Positions 25,471-33,961 of a DNA stretch of 64,000 nt are shown in pieces (positions within the stretch are counted from its first letter, which is position 1; each line of letters starts with the position of its first letter). A model generated the notes under the pieces. That model was not told the origin of the DNA. It saw only the letters and a list, made by a program, of their open reading frames with translations, and ran no database searches. Source of the DNA: Halosolutus gelatinilyticus (GTDB lineage Archaea; Halobacteriota; Halobacteria; Halobacteriales; Natrialbaceae); contig NZ_CP095491.1 in the NCBI RefSeq assembly GCF_023028105.1, forward strand, positions 1,364,001 through 1,428,000, in the 5' to 3' direction. The translations under genes were made by a program, and so were the position numbers.

Positions 25471-27444
25471 GTGAGTACGCGAACGAGTGCGCTCGACGCA
25501 GTCGTTTTCGGAGTCGATATCCAGAGCGGCGACGTGCGCGGCGACGCGCCGTCGTACGCGCTCGCGGTCTACGACGGCGACGAGGTCAGCCGCGACGTCG
25601 TCACCCACCGCAAACTCCGGCGACTGATCGACGACGAGGAGCCGGCGATCGTCGCGACGGACAACATGTACGAGCTTGCGGCCGACAAGGATCAGCTGAT
25701 CCACTTTCTGGGGTCGCTTCCGACCGGAACGAAGCTCGTGCAGGTGACGGGCGCCGAACAGCCCGAGCCGCTCTCTCGCGTCGCGAAACGCCACGGCATC
25801 CCCTACGGGAAGGAGCCGATGAAGGAGGCCGAAGCCGCGGCCCGGCTCGCGGCGCACAACGTCGGCCACGAGGTGTCGGCTTTCACCGACACCACGACGG
25901 TCAAGGTCTCGCGGGGCCGCTCCACCGGAAAGGGCGGCTGGAGCGAGGATCGCTACACGCGGCGCATCCACGGCTCGGTCAAGAAACGCGCTCGCGAAGT
26001 CGAATCCGAACTGGAAGACGCCACCCTCGACTACGAGAAGGACGTTCGGGAATCCTACGGCGGCTACGCCAACGCCGTCTTCACCGTGGAGGCCCCGCCG
26101 GCCGACATCCCAGTCTCCCGAAACCGATCGGGCGACGTCCGCGTCGAGATCGAGCGCGAACGGCGCGACGGCATCGAGTTCCGGCCGCTTGCGAAGCGCC
26201 GCGATCACGTCGTCGTCGGGATCGATCCGGGGACGACAACGGCCGTCGCGATCGTTTCGCTCGAAGGCGAAGTGCTGGACGTCTGGAGTTCGCGCACGAG
26301 CGACACCGCGGACGTGATCGAGTGGATCGTCGAGCGCGGCCGGCCGATCATCGTCGCAGCCGACGTGACGCCGATGCCCGAGACGGTCGAGAAGTTCCGC
26401 CGGAGCTTCGACGCCGCCGGCTGGACCCCCGCGACGGACCTGCCGATCGACGAGAAGCAACACCGCACTCGCGATCAGTCCTACGACGACGACCACCAGC
26501 GGGATGCGATGGCCGCCGCGCTGTACGCGGTCGACGCCCACGCGGACCAGTTCGAGCGCATCGCTCGCAAACTCCCGCCCGGCGTCGATCGCGGCGAGGT
26601 CACGGCCCGCGTCGTCGCCGGCAAGGAGAGCGTCGAAGCCGTCCTCACCGATCTGGAAGAGGACGACGATGCCGACGAGGAACCCGCGAAACACGAGCCG
26701 CGGGAGCTTACGGAGGAGGAAAAGCGGATCAAGGACCTGAAACGGCAGGTCGATCGCCTCCAGTCGCACGTAAAGACCCTCGAGGATCGGCTCGACGGGA
26801 AGGATGACCGCATCGACGACCTCGAAGCGGAGCTGAGCGCCGCCCGTCGGGAGGAACGCAGGGAAGTCCGGCGCGATCGCGAGGTGAGCCGACTCGAACG
26901 CAAGGCGAACCGCCTGGAGCGCGAACGCGACGAGGCGCGCGAGGAGGTCGAGACCCTCGAGAAGAAGGTCGAGCGGATGAAGGCCCTCTGGAAGCTGGAC
27001 CACTCGAACTTCAGCGACGTCTCGGCGAAGAAGGAGGGGCTCGTCCCCGTGAAAGTCGTCGAGAAGTTCACGAAGGGAGCGATCCGCGAGGCCGACGAGC
27101 AGTACGGCCTCGCGCCCGGCGACGTCGTCTACCTCCGGGACGCCAGCGGCGCCGGCAAGTCGACGGCCGACCTCCTCGCGGGGTTCGAGCCGCGGGTCGT
27201 GCTCAAGGACGGCGGCCTCTCCGAGATCGCCGACGAGATCCTCTTCGACGAGGAGATCCCCGTCGGCCCGGCCGACGACGTCGCCATGCAGGAGGTCGAC
27301 GAACTCGCCGTCGCCCGCGAGGACGACGTCGAGGCCGTGATCGACGACTGGCGCGAGCGGGCGAACGCCCGCCGGCGCGATCGGAAACTGGAGATGGTCG
27401 ATCGACTCATCAGCGAACACCGCGCGGGCGACAACGAGGCGTGA
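25471..27444 (+). CDS. DUF460 protein (RNase H-fold domain plus coiled coil)
   Basis: 657-residue archaeal DUF460 protein. The N-terminal part (1-110) begins with VVFGVDIQSGD, and a second RNase H-like core opens with HVVVGIDPGTTTAVAIVSLEG (split at about 248-268) and contains IIVAADVTPMPETV. A charged region (about 410-520) forms a long coiled coil, with repeated RLERKANRLERERDEAREE-type heptads. The C-terminal domain includes GDVVYLRDASGAGKSTADLL, which looks like a P-loop but is embedded in a family-specific domain. The DPGTT motif resembles RNase H/RuvC folds, so nucleic-acid cleavage or binding is plausible but unproven. Initiation at GTG is supported by the TATA box. Confidence 0.88.
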   Translation: MSTRTSALDAVVFGVDIQSGDVRGDAPSYALAVYDGDEVSRDVVTHRKLRRLIDDEEPAIVATDNMYELAADKDQLIHFLGSLPTGTKLVQVTGAEQPEPLSRVAKRHGIPYGKEPMKEAEAAARLAAHNVGHEVSAFTDTTTVKVSRGRSTGKGGWSEDRYTRRIHGSVKKRAREVESELEDATLDYEKDVRESYGGYANAVFTVEAPPADIPVSRNRSGDVRVEIERERRDGIEFRPLAKRRDHVVVGIDPGTTTAVAIVSLEGEVLDVWSSRTSDTADVIEWIVERGRPIIVAADVTPMPETVEKFRRSFDAAGWTPATDLPIDEKQHRTRDQSYDDDHQRDAMAAALYAVDAHADQFERIARKLPPGVDRGEVTARVVAGKESVEAVLTDLEEDDDADEEPAKHEPRELTEEEKRIKDLKRQVDRLQSHVKTLEDRLDGKDDRIDDLEAELSAARREERREVRRDREVSRLERKANRLERERDEAREEVETLEKKVERMKALWKLDHSNFSDVSAKKEGLVPVKVVEKFTKGAIREADEQYGLAPGDVVYLRDASGAGKSTADLLAGFEPRVVLKDGGLSEIADEILFDEEIPVGPADDVAMQEVDELAVAREDDVEAVIDDWRERANARRRDRKLEMVDRLISEHRAGDNEA

Positions 27445-27477
27445 CGCGGCCTGTCGTTGTCGGCTATAAAAGCCCGC

Positions 27478-27732
27478 TCACTCGGGCGACTCCATCGGCG
27501 ACAGCACCTTCGGGACCTCCTCGACTTCGATCTCCTCGGTGAGTTCCTCCGGGGCGTCGACCGGCCCGTTGACGAACAGCGCGTGGCCGATGAAGCCGAT
27601 CGCCACGATCCCGAGGACGACGATCGAGAGTTCGATCGCGACCGGCGTCGCGTACCCGATCAGCGCGCCGAGGCCGAGACTGACGGCGATGCAGGCCAGC
27701 ACGAGATCGTAGTAGTGGAGCGAATACCCCAT
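27478..27732 (-). CDS. Small haloarchaeal membrane protein (84 aa)
   Basis: Two to three hydrophobic helices in the first 55 residues (MGYSLHYYDLVLACIAVSL; then a helix containing IELSIVVLGIVAIGFIGHAL) and an acidic, proline-containing cytosolic tail ending LSPMESPE. The pattern fits a conserved haloarchaeal family of unknown function. The start at 27732 puts the conserved MGYSLHYYD first. Convergent with the DUF460 gene, 33 bp between stops. Confidence 0.75.
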   Translation of the reverse strand: MGYSLHYYDLVLACIAVSLGLGALIGYATPVAIELSIVVLGIVAIGFIGHALFVNGPVDAPEELTEEIEVEEVPKVLSPMESPE

Positions 27733-27850
27733 GCGAAAACGACGGTTTGAGCCGTGAAAACGGTTGGGTGTGCTCACGCAGCGCGGTTCGGCGCGTTTAG
27801 CCGCGACTTCCGCGACCGCCACCGATCGCACCGCAGCCTCGCCGATCGCG

Positions 27851-28030
27851 TCACATCATCCCCCAGGCGCCGAGCATGCTCGAGATGATCGCCTTCACGA
27901 CCAAGCCGAGCCCGACGAGCACGAGCGCCAACCCGACGGCGACAAGGAGGTTCGCGTGCGCGATGAGGCCGACGCCGGCGACGACGATCAGAAGACCGAC
28001 GATGCCGAGCGGACCGAGCTTTTGGATCAT
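27851..28030 (-). CDS. DUF7470 family small membrane protein
   Basis: 59 residues, nearly all hydrophobic: MIQKLGPLGIVGLLIVVAG starts TM1 and LVLVGLGLVVKAIISSM lies in TM2. This matches the haloarchaeal DUF7470 pattern (short proteins starting M-x-x-K-L-G-P-x-G). Function unknown. The gene is divergent from eif1A with 130 bp between start codons, so both promoters sit in that space. Confidence 0.8.
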   Translation of the reverse strand: MIQKLGPLGIVGLLIVVAGVGLIAHANLLVAVGLALVLVGLGLVVKAIISSMLGAWGMM

Positions 28031-28160
28031 ACCCAGTTCTGGATACCCGATAGAAATAAACGACGTGGTTTCCCGGTTCGGGGCGATCGCCGCTGTGTGT
28101 AGCGATCCGTGCAGCTCGAATCGATAAAGGGTTAAACCGATCGGACGACAAGTCCTAGCC

Positions 28161-28448
28161 ATGAGTGACGAGGAGGGCGGTCGGAAGAACCTCCGAATGC
28201 CGGAGGACGACGAGGTCTTCGCGACCGTCACGAACATGCTCGGGGCGAATCGCGTCAAAGTACGGTGTGCCGACGGCAAGGAGCGCACCGCCCGCATTCC
28301 CGGCAAGATGCAAAAGCGCATCTGGATCCGGGAAGACGACGTCGTCCTCGTCGAGCCGTGGGACTGGCAGGACGAGAAGGCCGACATCACCTGGCGCTAC
28401 GAGAAGAGCGAGGCCGACCAGCTGCGCCGCGAAGGCCACATCCAGTAG
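28161..28448 (+). CDS. eif1A: Translation initiation factor aIF1A
   Basis: 95-residue S1/OB-fold initiation factor that binds the ribosomal A site region of the small subunit during start-codon selection. Recognised by [21 protein letters not shown], the loop [19 protein letters not shown] and [17 protein letters not shown]. Length matches archaeal aIF1A. The sequence GGGTTAAACC at about 28126-28135 lies 25-35 nt before the ATG and is a likely TATA region. Monocistronic. A GC-rich inverted repeat (GGACGgggtCGTCC at about 28535-28552) follows about 90 bp beyond the stop and could end transcription. Confidence 0.97.
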   Translation: MSDEEGGRKNLRMPEDDEVFATVTNMLGANRVKVRCADGKERTARIPGKMQKRIWIREDDVVLVEPWDWQDEKADITWRYEKSEADQLRREGHIQ

Positions 28449-28569
28449 CGCGATCGACTGTTCTCGACACGCGTGAGGGGCGTGTTTACCGCTGTATACG
28501 ATGCATATCGGCTCCCCGATATCCGGCGGAGACGGACGGGGTCGTCCGTCCGGCGTTCGGGACGATAAC

Positions 28570-29064
28570 TCAGGCGACGACGTACAGGACGACGGCGTAC
28601 GCGGCCAATTGTCCGAGCGGGACGACAGCGACGAGCCCCCACTTCAGCAACGGTCGATCCTCTTGCGCGGCTCCGGCCGAATACAGGCCGCCGAGGACCG
28701 CAGTCGTCGCGAGAAACAACGCGACGTTCCTGCGCAGTTCAGCTAACTCTCCGGGGTAGGACGCGGATCGAACCCCGAACAGGAAGAAGGCGATCACGCC
28801 CGAAACGCGGATCGTGTAGTAGGCCCAGATCACCAGCGCCCCGATCTCGAGTACGGAGACCGTCGACGCGACGCGGAGGTAGCAAGCGATCGCGAGGGCG
28901 ATCGGAAGAACGTTTACGACGAAGTTCGCGAGCCTGAGGTCTCGGACCGACGAGAACGGACCGTTCAGTGCGAGCAAGACGAGCCCGGCGACGAGGAGGA
29001 CGCCGATGAGTCCGTCGAGCAATCGCTCGTTCCCGATTTCGTATCTCGTACGGACGTCAACCAT
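28570..29064 (-). CDS. Polytopic membrane protein of unknown function (164 aa)
   Basis: Four to five hydrophobic helices (about 20-38, 45-65, 70-95, 105-125, 135-160) with short loops; the family is not one I recognise. The start at 29064 gives MVDVRTRYEIGNERLLDG, and an in-frame ATG 45 nt further up is less likely. No charged catalytic motif is evident; an RLASV-type loop is absent. It is a single gene facing the aIF1A stop. Confidence 0.65.
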   Translation of the reverse strand: MVDVRTRYEIGNERLLDGLIGVLLVAGLVLLALNGPFSSVRDLRLANFVVNVLPIALAIACYLRVASTVSVLEIGALVIWAYYTIRVSGVIAFFLFGVRSASYPGELAELRRNVALFLATTAVLGGLYSAGAAQEDRPLLKWGLVAVVPLGQLAAYAVVLYVVA

Positions 29065-29121
29065 GTGTAATTTGGTGCTGAGGTGATTTTTCTCGAGTAG
29101 TTCGATCACTGCTCGATGCCG

Positions 29122-29238
29122 CTAATCGTACCCGCCACCGATCGTAGGCTGCCCAGGGGAGACAGTGTAACCAATGCTCCCCCCGAGACAGCCGCTGAGA
29201 AGGAGAGAGACGCCGGTGAGGGCGGCGATGGTGATCAC
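29122..29238 (-). CDS. Possible 38-residue lipoprotein
   Basis: Starting at GTG 29238 the minus strand encodes a hydrophobic leader ending in the lipobox LLLSGC (Cys17) and then only about 22 residues (LGGSIGYTVSPGQPTIGGGYD, split at the middle). An AT-rich TATA-like sequence (AAAATAAATA, about 29251-29262) lies 15-25 nt upstream, so the short gene could be expressed from a leaderless mRNA. It could equally be the start of a gene whose rest was lost. The remainder of 29065-29414 shows no other gene. Confidence 0.4.
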   Translation of the reverse strand: MITIAALTGVSLLLSGCLGGSIGYTVSPGQPTIGGGYD

Positions 29239-29414
29239 ACATATGTTCACCTATTTATTTTAAGAAGACGAACTTAACACTTGCCGAATCGAATATTCTG
29301 TGTTGCTATCCGGGCCAGTCGACGGCGTTTGTAACGTGTTCGATCGTCGAAACTCGAAGGATCGATCGTGAACTATATCACCGTCTGTTAATAATCACTA
29401 CGGCGGTGAGATGA

Positions 29415-30986
29415 ATGACAGACGGTAGCGACCCGACGGAACCGGACGCGGATCCGGGCGAGGCGTTCGTAGAGCCGACGAGTACGAACCCGGACGTGTC
29501 GTTCTACGGCGGACGAGGGATGAGCGCGATCCCGATCCTCTTTTTCATCCTCTGGGCCATCGTCCAGACGGCATTCCTGCGGATCTCCTCCGAGGAAGGC
29601 CTGGTCGCGGGCATTCTGCTCGGGTTGATCGTCGGGATGTTCTTCGTGAAGGGATCGTGGAAGGACTACGCGAATACGATCTTCGAGGGCATGACCCAGC
29701 CGGTCGCCGTGACGGCGATCGTCGCCTGGATCTGGGCCGGCATGTTCGCCGAGACGCTGCAGGCCGGCGGCTTCGTCGAGGGGCTCGTCTGGCTGGCCGA
29801 CCTGGCGGGGGTCGGCGCGGCGCTGTTCCCGGCGATCACGTTCGTTCTGGCCGCACTGCTGGCGACCGGCATCGGCACGGGCTACGGGACGACGATCGCG
29901 TTCGTCGCGCTGTTCTTCCCAGCGGGCGTGTTGCTCGGCGCCAACCCGGTCTTGCTGTTCGGGGCGATCCTCTCCGGCGCAGTCTTCGGCGACAATCTCG
30001 CACCGGTCAGCGACACGACGATCGTCAGCGCCGTCACGCAGGACGCGGACATCGGGGGCGTCGTCGCCTCCCGGTTCAAGTACGCGATCGTGGCCGCGGC
30101 CCTGGCGTTCGTCGGCTACGTCCTCGTCGGCGGCGCCCTGCCCGGACTCGACATCGGCGGCAACGCGCGCGAAATCCTGCTCGCCCAGAGCGAGCCGCTC
30201 GGACTCGTGCACCTGCTCTCGATGGGCGCGGTGATCGTGATGGCCGTCGCCGGCCGACACATCGTGGAGGCGATCTCCTGGGGGATCGTCGTCGCCGTGG
30301 CGGCGAACCTCCTGTTCGGGCTTGCGTCCGCGAGCGACATCGTCGTCTTCGGAGCGCCGAGCGACGCGCCGGCCGCCGACGCGCTCGCGGCGTTGCCGAT
30401 CGTCGAGATCGTCGGCGACGGGACGGATCCGTTCGTCGGCGGCAGCATCGTCGAGGGCGCGGCGGGCTTCTTCCCGCTGTCAATCCTCGTGCTGTTCATC
30501 ATCGCCGCTGCCCAGATCATGATCCGGGGCGGCGCGTTCCAGGCGATCCTCGACTGGTCGATCGACACCTTGGCGACCAACGTCCGCAACGCCGAACTGA
30601 CGATGGTCGGATCGGCGGCGTTGATCAACGCGACGATCACGATCAACACCGCCGCCGAGGTGGCGATCGGCCCCTACATCTCGAAGATCGGCGAGCGGTT
30701 CAACATCAACGGCTACCGGCGGGCGAACATCTTGGACGCCCAGACGGCCGCGCTCGGCTACATCTTCCCGTGGTCCGGCGGCGTGCTGGTCGGCTATTCG
30801 ACGATGCAGGAACTTCCGGGGACGTACGACTGGTTCGAGCAGTCGATGGTCGTCAACCCGATCGAGGTCGTGCCGTTCGTCTTCCACGGCTGGCTGCTGG
30901 TGGCGGTGTTCGTCCTCGCGGCGATCACCGGCTTCGGACGGGAGTACCTCATCGATCGCGAGTCCGAGGAGGTGGCTCGCGTATGA
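29415..30986 (+). CDS. nhaC: NhaC-family Na+/H+ antiporter
   Basis: 523-residue membrane antiporter exchanging Na+ for H+, important for Na+ extrusion at high salt. About 12 hydrophobic helices follow an acidic cytoplasmic N-terminus of about 30 residues. NhaC landmarks: FVALFFPAGVLLG, GAVFGDNLAPVSDTTIVSA (the conserved FGDN...SDTT substrate region) and ATITINTAAEVAIGPYI. Some relatives are annotated as arginine/ornithine or malate/lactate antiporters, so the exact substrate is not certain. Its stop codon overlaps the next start (ATGA), so it is translationally coupled to the TRAM-domain gene. Confidence 0.92.
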   Translation: MTDGSDPTEPDADPGEAFVEPTSTNPDVSFYGGRGMSAIPILFFILWAIVQTAFLRISSEEGLVAGILLGLIVGMFFVKGSWKDYANTIFEGMTQPVAVTAIVAWIWAGMFAETLQAGGFVEGLVWLADLAGVGAALFPAITFVLAALLATGIGTGYGTTIAFVALFFPAGVLLGANPVLLFGAILSGAVFGDNLAPVSDTTIVSAVTQDADIGGVVASRFKYAIVAAALAFVGYVLVGGALPGLDIGGNAREILLAQSEPLGLVHLLSMGAVIVMAVAGRHIVEAISWGIVVAVAANLLFGLASASDIVVFGAPSDAPAADALAALPIVEIVGDGTDPFVGGSIVEGAAGFFPLSILVLFIIAAAQIMIRGGAFQAILDWSIDTLATNVRNAELTMVGSAALINATITINTAAEVAIGPYISKIGERFNINGYRRANILDAQTAALGYIFPWSGGVLVGYSTMQELPGTYDWFEQSMVVNPIEVVPFVFHGWLLVAVFVLAAITGFGREYLIDRESEEVARV

Positions 30987-31258
30987 GCGTCCTCGAGAAG
31001 TTCCTGAGCGGCTGGCACTTCCGCACGACGAAACCGGCGCTCACGCCCGATACCGAGGTAAACGTCTTCGTCTCGGAGATCAACGGCGACGGCGTCGGCG
31101 TCGCCCGAATCGGCGACACCCGCCTCTACGTCGAGGGTGCCGGCCCCGAACAGGTCGAAAAGCGCGTCCGCGTCCGCGTAACCGAGTTCGACGAATTGAA
31201 GTCGACGGGCCGCGGCGAGTATCTCGAGACGGTCGGCGAGAGTTCCTACACCGGCTGA
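30983..31258 (+). CDS. TRAM-domain-like small protein
   Basis: 91 residues. After a 20-residue N-terminal segment (MSVLEKFLSGWHFRTTKPAL) comes a five-stranded TRAM-like barrel: VNVFVSEINGDGVGVARIGD, TRLYVEGAGPEQ, KRVRVRVTEFDELKSTGRGEY. TRAM domains bind RNA. The start codon overlaps the nhaC stop (ATGA), so it is co-translated with the antiporter; the pairing may mean it affects nhaC mRNA or is simply an operon passenger. Confidence 0.82.
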   Translation: MSVLEKFLSGWHFRTTKPALTPDTEVNVFVSEINGDGVGVARIGDTRLYVEGAGPEQVEKRVRVRVTEFDELKSTGRGEYLETVGESSYTG

Positions 31259-31415
31259 TCCCCCGCTCGAACTCGTTTTCGCACCCCGTCACGTCGGGTA
31301 GTTCCGTTGACCGAGTGCCGACCGCCGATCGGCGCTGTGGAACTCGCAGCGTCCGATCCGATCGGCCCGGTTCGATAGGTATTGGCGAAGGCGTTACCGG
31401 AGCGGGCATCTGTAT

Positions 31416-31466
31416 TTCTGATAGCTGTCAGAAGCGACGTGCTGCATACATACTCTGTATACAGCA
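31416..31466. repeat. Palindrome-plus-hairpin element, left copy
   Basis: An 18-bp near-perfect palindrome TTCTGATAGCTGTCAGAA (31416-31433) is followed six bases later by TGCTGCATAC (31440-31449) and its near-complement GTATACAGCA (31457-31466), able to form a hairpin. Related pieces occur in reverse order and orientation at 33752-33913, at the far side of the ABM and flavoprotein genes. Confidence 0.6.
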
Positions 31467-31654
31467 GAGCGGGATCTACAGATGATGTAGCTAGCAGTGG
31501 TACGTGTTCCAGTGCTGATTGTCCAGCAGTACTTTTCCCTGTCGCATCATCGTACGCCCCTCCGGTCCCTTGCTAAACTCACCCTGCTGACCATCTACCG
31601 CACACATAGCGGTCACTGCGTGCAGGTGGAATTATTAGTTAGCCCGTCGAAGTA

Positions 31655-31667
31655 TGACCGGCGGTCA
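31655..31667. promoter_or_regulatory. Palindromic operator candidate upstream of the ABM gene
   Basis: TGACC-GGC-GGTCA is a perfect 5-bp inverted repeat with a 3-bp centre, located just downstream of the likely TATA element (31630-31640) at about the expected transcription start. A repressor bound here would block the ABM promoter. Confidence 0.4.
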
Positions 31668-31716
31668 CACATGACACGCATCGATCCACGGAGCAAACCC
31701 TGCCGGTGGTACCAGA

Positions 31717-32106
31717 ATGACTGATCTCATCCTCTACGTTGACCGATCATCGGTGCACGACGGGAAACTGGACGAACTCAAGCCGGCCATGGCGAAGCTG
31801 GCCAACTTCGTCGAAGCCAACGAGCCAGACATCCTGTCGTACGACGTCTACTTCAGCAGCGATAGGGAACAAATGACGGTCGTCCACATGCACGAAGATC
31901 CAGCGACGCTGGAATATCACATGGACGTTGCTGGCCCCAAATTTCCCCCGATCGGTGAGTTCATCGAGCTCGAATCGATTGACGTGTATGGTGACCCTGG
32001 TGAGGACATTGCCCAGCGGTTACGTGAGAAGGCGACGACCTTGGGAACCGGACGTGTTTCGATACACGACTTCCACGAGGGATTCGACCACGTCACGACA
32101 GACTGA
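31717..32106 (+). CDS. ABM-fold (antibiotic biosynthesis monooxygenase-like) protein
   Basis: 129 residues with a ferredoxin-like ABM fold: MTDLILYVDRSSVHDGKLDE, FVEANEPDILSYDVYFSSD, TVVHMHEDPATLEYHMD. This dimeric fold is used by cofactor-free monooxygenases (YgiN type) and by stress proteins. The C-terminal 35 residues (after IDVYGDPGED) extend beyond the common domain of about 95. GC content and codon choice are lower than in flanking core genes. It converges on the flavoprotein gene (stop-to-stop 135 bp), so the pair is not an operon but may share a pathway. Confidence 0.75.
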   Translation: MTDLILYVDRSSVHDGKLDELKPAMAKLANFVEANEPDILSYDVYFSSDREQMTVVHMHEDPATLEYHMDVAGPKFPPIGEFIELESIDVYGDPGEDIAQRLREKATTLGTGRVSIHDFHEGFDHVTTD

Positions 32107-32241
32107 GTTCGGTGAGAAGTATTCAGCAGCCGACTGGTGGACGAGCGGTCCTCCTCCGGCGGGGATCGAGTCGAGTCATGAACGGTGTTCGACTGCGGAA
32201 ACGTACCGTTGGGACACAAATGAGAATGAGCGGGACGCAGT

Positions 32242-33639
32242 TCAAACGGTCGGCTTGATGTTCTGGTTCATGCGGAAGAGGTTCGTGGGATCCCACTCGT
32301 TCTTGAGATCGACCAACCGTTCGTACCGCTCGCCGTAAGCTGTCCGGACTCTGTCTTCCTCGTCGTCGTCGAGGTAGTTCACATAGACGCCGTCAGCCGC
32401 ATAGGGACTCATGGCCTCGTGGAACTCTCGGGCCCACGAGATGAGTTCGTCATCCCGTCCGGGATCCGTCCATTTGGGTGCTACCGTAAACGAGAACGCC
32501 GCATCTCTATGCGGGAAGGCGGTCGCAGAGGGGTCCACCTGGCGTATCGCGCCGCCCATCCATTCGAAGAACACCGTGGTGAACGGCGACGGGATCGGCG
32601 TAACGTGCTCAATTATCGTGTCGATCGCCCCTTCGGACAGGCCGTTCATGAAATGCGATTTCCAGTAGTTCCGGTGACCCGCTTGAAACAGCTTGTCGGA
32701 ACTCTGTTGGTACGTCGTATACTGTTGCGGTTGCACGGTATCTTCTATTGGATCCCCGAAGGTTCGGACGGGCTCGAGCAACTCCTCTGCCTCGTTATTG
32801 GCGTTAGAGCAGAACGGAACCAGGACCAAGACCGTCTGTCCGTGGAGTTCCTGGGGAAACTCGGGAAGTGCCGGAACTTGGCTGAAGATGGCCGAACACT
32901 GGACGTGGTCCGGCGCATCGGCCATAAACTTGCGGTAATAGTGTAGGACGTCCGCAGCGGCCTCAATGGGGTGGATCACCTGGCCGACCAGCACGTCCGG
33001 TCCGACGTCGTGGAGCTGGAACTCCAACGAGGTGACGATACCGAAATTTCCGCCCCCGCCCTGGAGACCCCAGAAGAGGTCCGCGTGGTCGTCCTCGCTG
33101 GTGTAGACTAACTCACCATCCGCGGTGACGACGTCCGCCGACAGGAGATTGTCGATGGTAAGGCCGAATTCCCGATCGAGTCGGCCGAGACCGCCTCCGA
33201 GTGTGAGGCCGGCCACGCCAGTGGTCGAGACGACTCCTCCTGTGGTGGCGAGACCGAACGCCTGCGTTTCGTGGTCGAGGTCGCCCATTGTCGCTCCACC
33301 GCCGACACGAACCGTCTTTGTCTCGGGATCGACTCGCACCCCGTTCATGGCCGAGAGGTCGATCACCAGACCGTCGTCACAGACTGCGTTTCCGGCGACG
33401 TTGTGCCCGCCGCCCCTGACGGCGACAAGGAGGTCGTGTTCACGGGCGAAGTTTACTGCCGCGATGACGTCTGCCGCGCCAGTACACTGGGCGACGAACG
33501 CGGGATAGCGGTCGATCATCGCGTTCCAGATCGTCCGGGCGTCGTCGTACTCGGGGTCGGCTGGCTCGATCAATTTCCCTCGTATATTCTCTTGAACGGC
33601 ATCGACTTCTGTGTCTTCAGGTTGTGATGATCGTGTCAT
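32242..33639 (-). CDS. FAD-linked oxidase of the berberine-bridge (BBE) family
   Basis: 465-residue VAO/PCMH-fold flavoprotein. The FAD domain has AVRGGGHNVAGNAVCDDGLVIDLS (split), in which the histidine of RGGGHN is the usual 8-alpha-histidyl FAD link. The second BBE attachment site, normally a cysteine, is replaced in GVAGLTLGGGLGRL, so the flavin is probably singly linked. LFWGLQGGGGNFGIVTSLEF precedes the substrate domain; the C-terminus ends WDPTNLFRMNQNIKP, the BBE signature. The enzymes oxidise alcohols, sugars or alkaloids with oxygen; the substrate here is unknown. The start at 33639 (MTRSSQPEDTEV) is preferred over one 87 nt upstream. Lower GC than neighbours suggests horizontal origin. 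Confidence 0.9.
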   Translation of the reverse strand: MTRSSQPEDTEVDAVQENIRGKLIEPADPEYDDARTIWNAMIDRYPAFVAQCTGAADVIAAVNFAREHDLLVAVRGGGHNVAGNAVCDDGLVIDLSAMNGVRVDPETKTVRVGGGATMGDLDHETQAFGLATTGGVVSTTGVAGLTLGGGLGRLDREFGLTIDNLLSADVVTADGELVYTSEDDHADLFWGLQGGGGNFGIVTSLEFQLHDVGPDVLVGQVIHPIEAAADVLHYYRKFMADAPDHVQCSAIFSQVPALPEFPQELHGQTVLVLVPFCSNANNEAEELLEPVRTFGDPIEDTVQPQQYTTYQQSSDKLFQAGHRNYWKSHFMNGLSEGAIDTIIEHVTPIPSPFTTVFFEWMGGAIRQVDPSATAFPHRDAAFSFTVAPKWTDPGRDDELISWAREFHEAMSPYAADGVYVNYLDDDEEDRVRTAYGERYERLVDLKNEWDPTNLFRMNQNIKPTV

Positions 33640-33961
33640 GTTAACCCCCTCTAACCCTCCCCGCTTAGCTCGGATTACAGAGTGTATTATCTCAGCTACT
33701 ACCTGCTTCTTGTTACCAGTTAGCATTGGTCGGAATGGAGAAGATTACTCCGGTATGCAGCAGACCTGAGAATGCCGTTATTAGATTGATTGAATACAAG
33801 GTGCGCGGTAACAACGCGGATATAGGAAGCGGTGTAATCAGCGTAACTTGCCTACAAAATATGCGCTCTGTCTTCAGCATGGTCTTGCTATCATCACCGA
33901 TAGCTGATAGAAGTAACAGGATTAGATTCGCGTGTGGACTGACACGCGATTCGACACCCGC
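33640..33961. other. Intergenic region at right border of the accessory insert
   Basis: 322 bp with no gene. AT-rich, with stop codons in all frames. It contains the leftward promoter of the flavoprotein gene and pieces of the right-hand repeat described next. Confidence 0.55.
33752..33913. repeat. Fragments related to the left palindrome/hairpin element, inverted
   Basis: GGTATGCAGCAG (33752-33763) resembles the reverse complement of TGCTGCATAC in the left element, and GATAGCTGATAGAAG (33899-33913) resembles its palindrome GATAGCTGTCAGAAG. Read on the minus strand the order is palindrome first, then TGCTGCATACC, as on the left, but the spacing is about 135 bp instead of 6. The similarity is imperfect. 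Confidence 0.4.

Larger units (their letters stand above)
31259..31716. other. Intergenic region at left border of the accessory insert
   Basis: 458 bp. The left third is GC-rich 3' flank of the TRAM gene. From about 31400 the composition falls and holds the palindrome and hairpin described separately, plus the promoter of the ABM gene (AATTATTAGTT at about 31630-31640). Two mini open frames precede the ABM gene: MTGGHT (31654-31674) and a 17-codon frame (31671-31724, starting MTRIDPRSK), each overlapping the next start codon. They could be upstream ORFs but may be chance. Confidence 0.5.

Noticed and set aside
27129-27180. P-loop-like AGKST in the DUF460 protein as evidence of an ATPase
   Set aside because: The surrounding sequence (VVYLRDASGAGKSTADLL) lacks the other NTPase motifs and is part of a family-specific domain.
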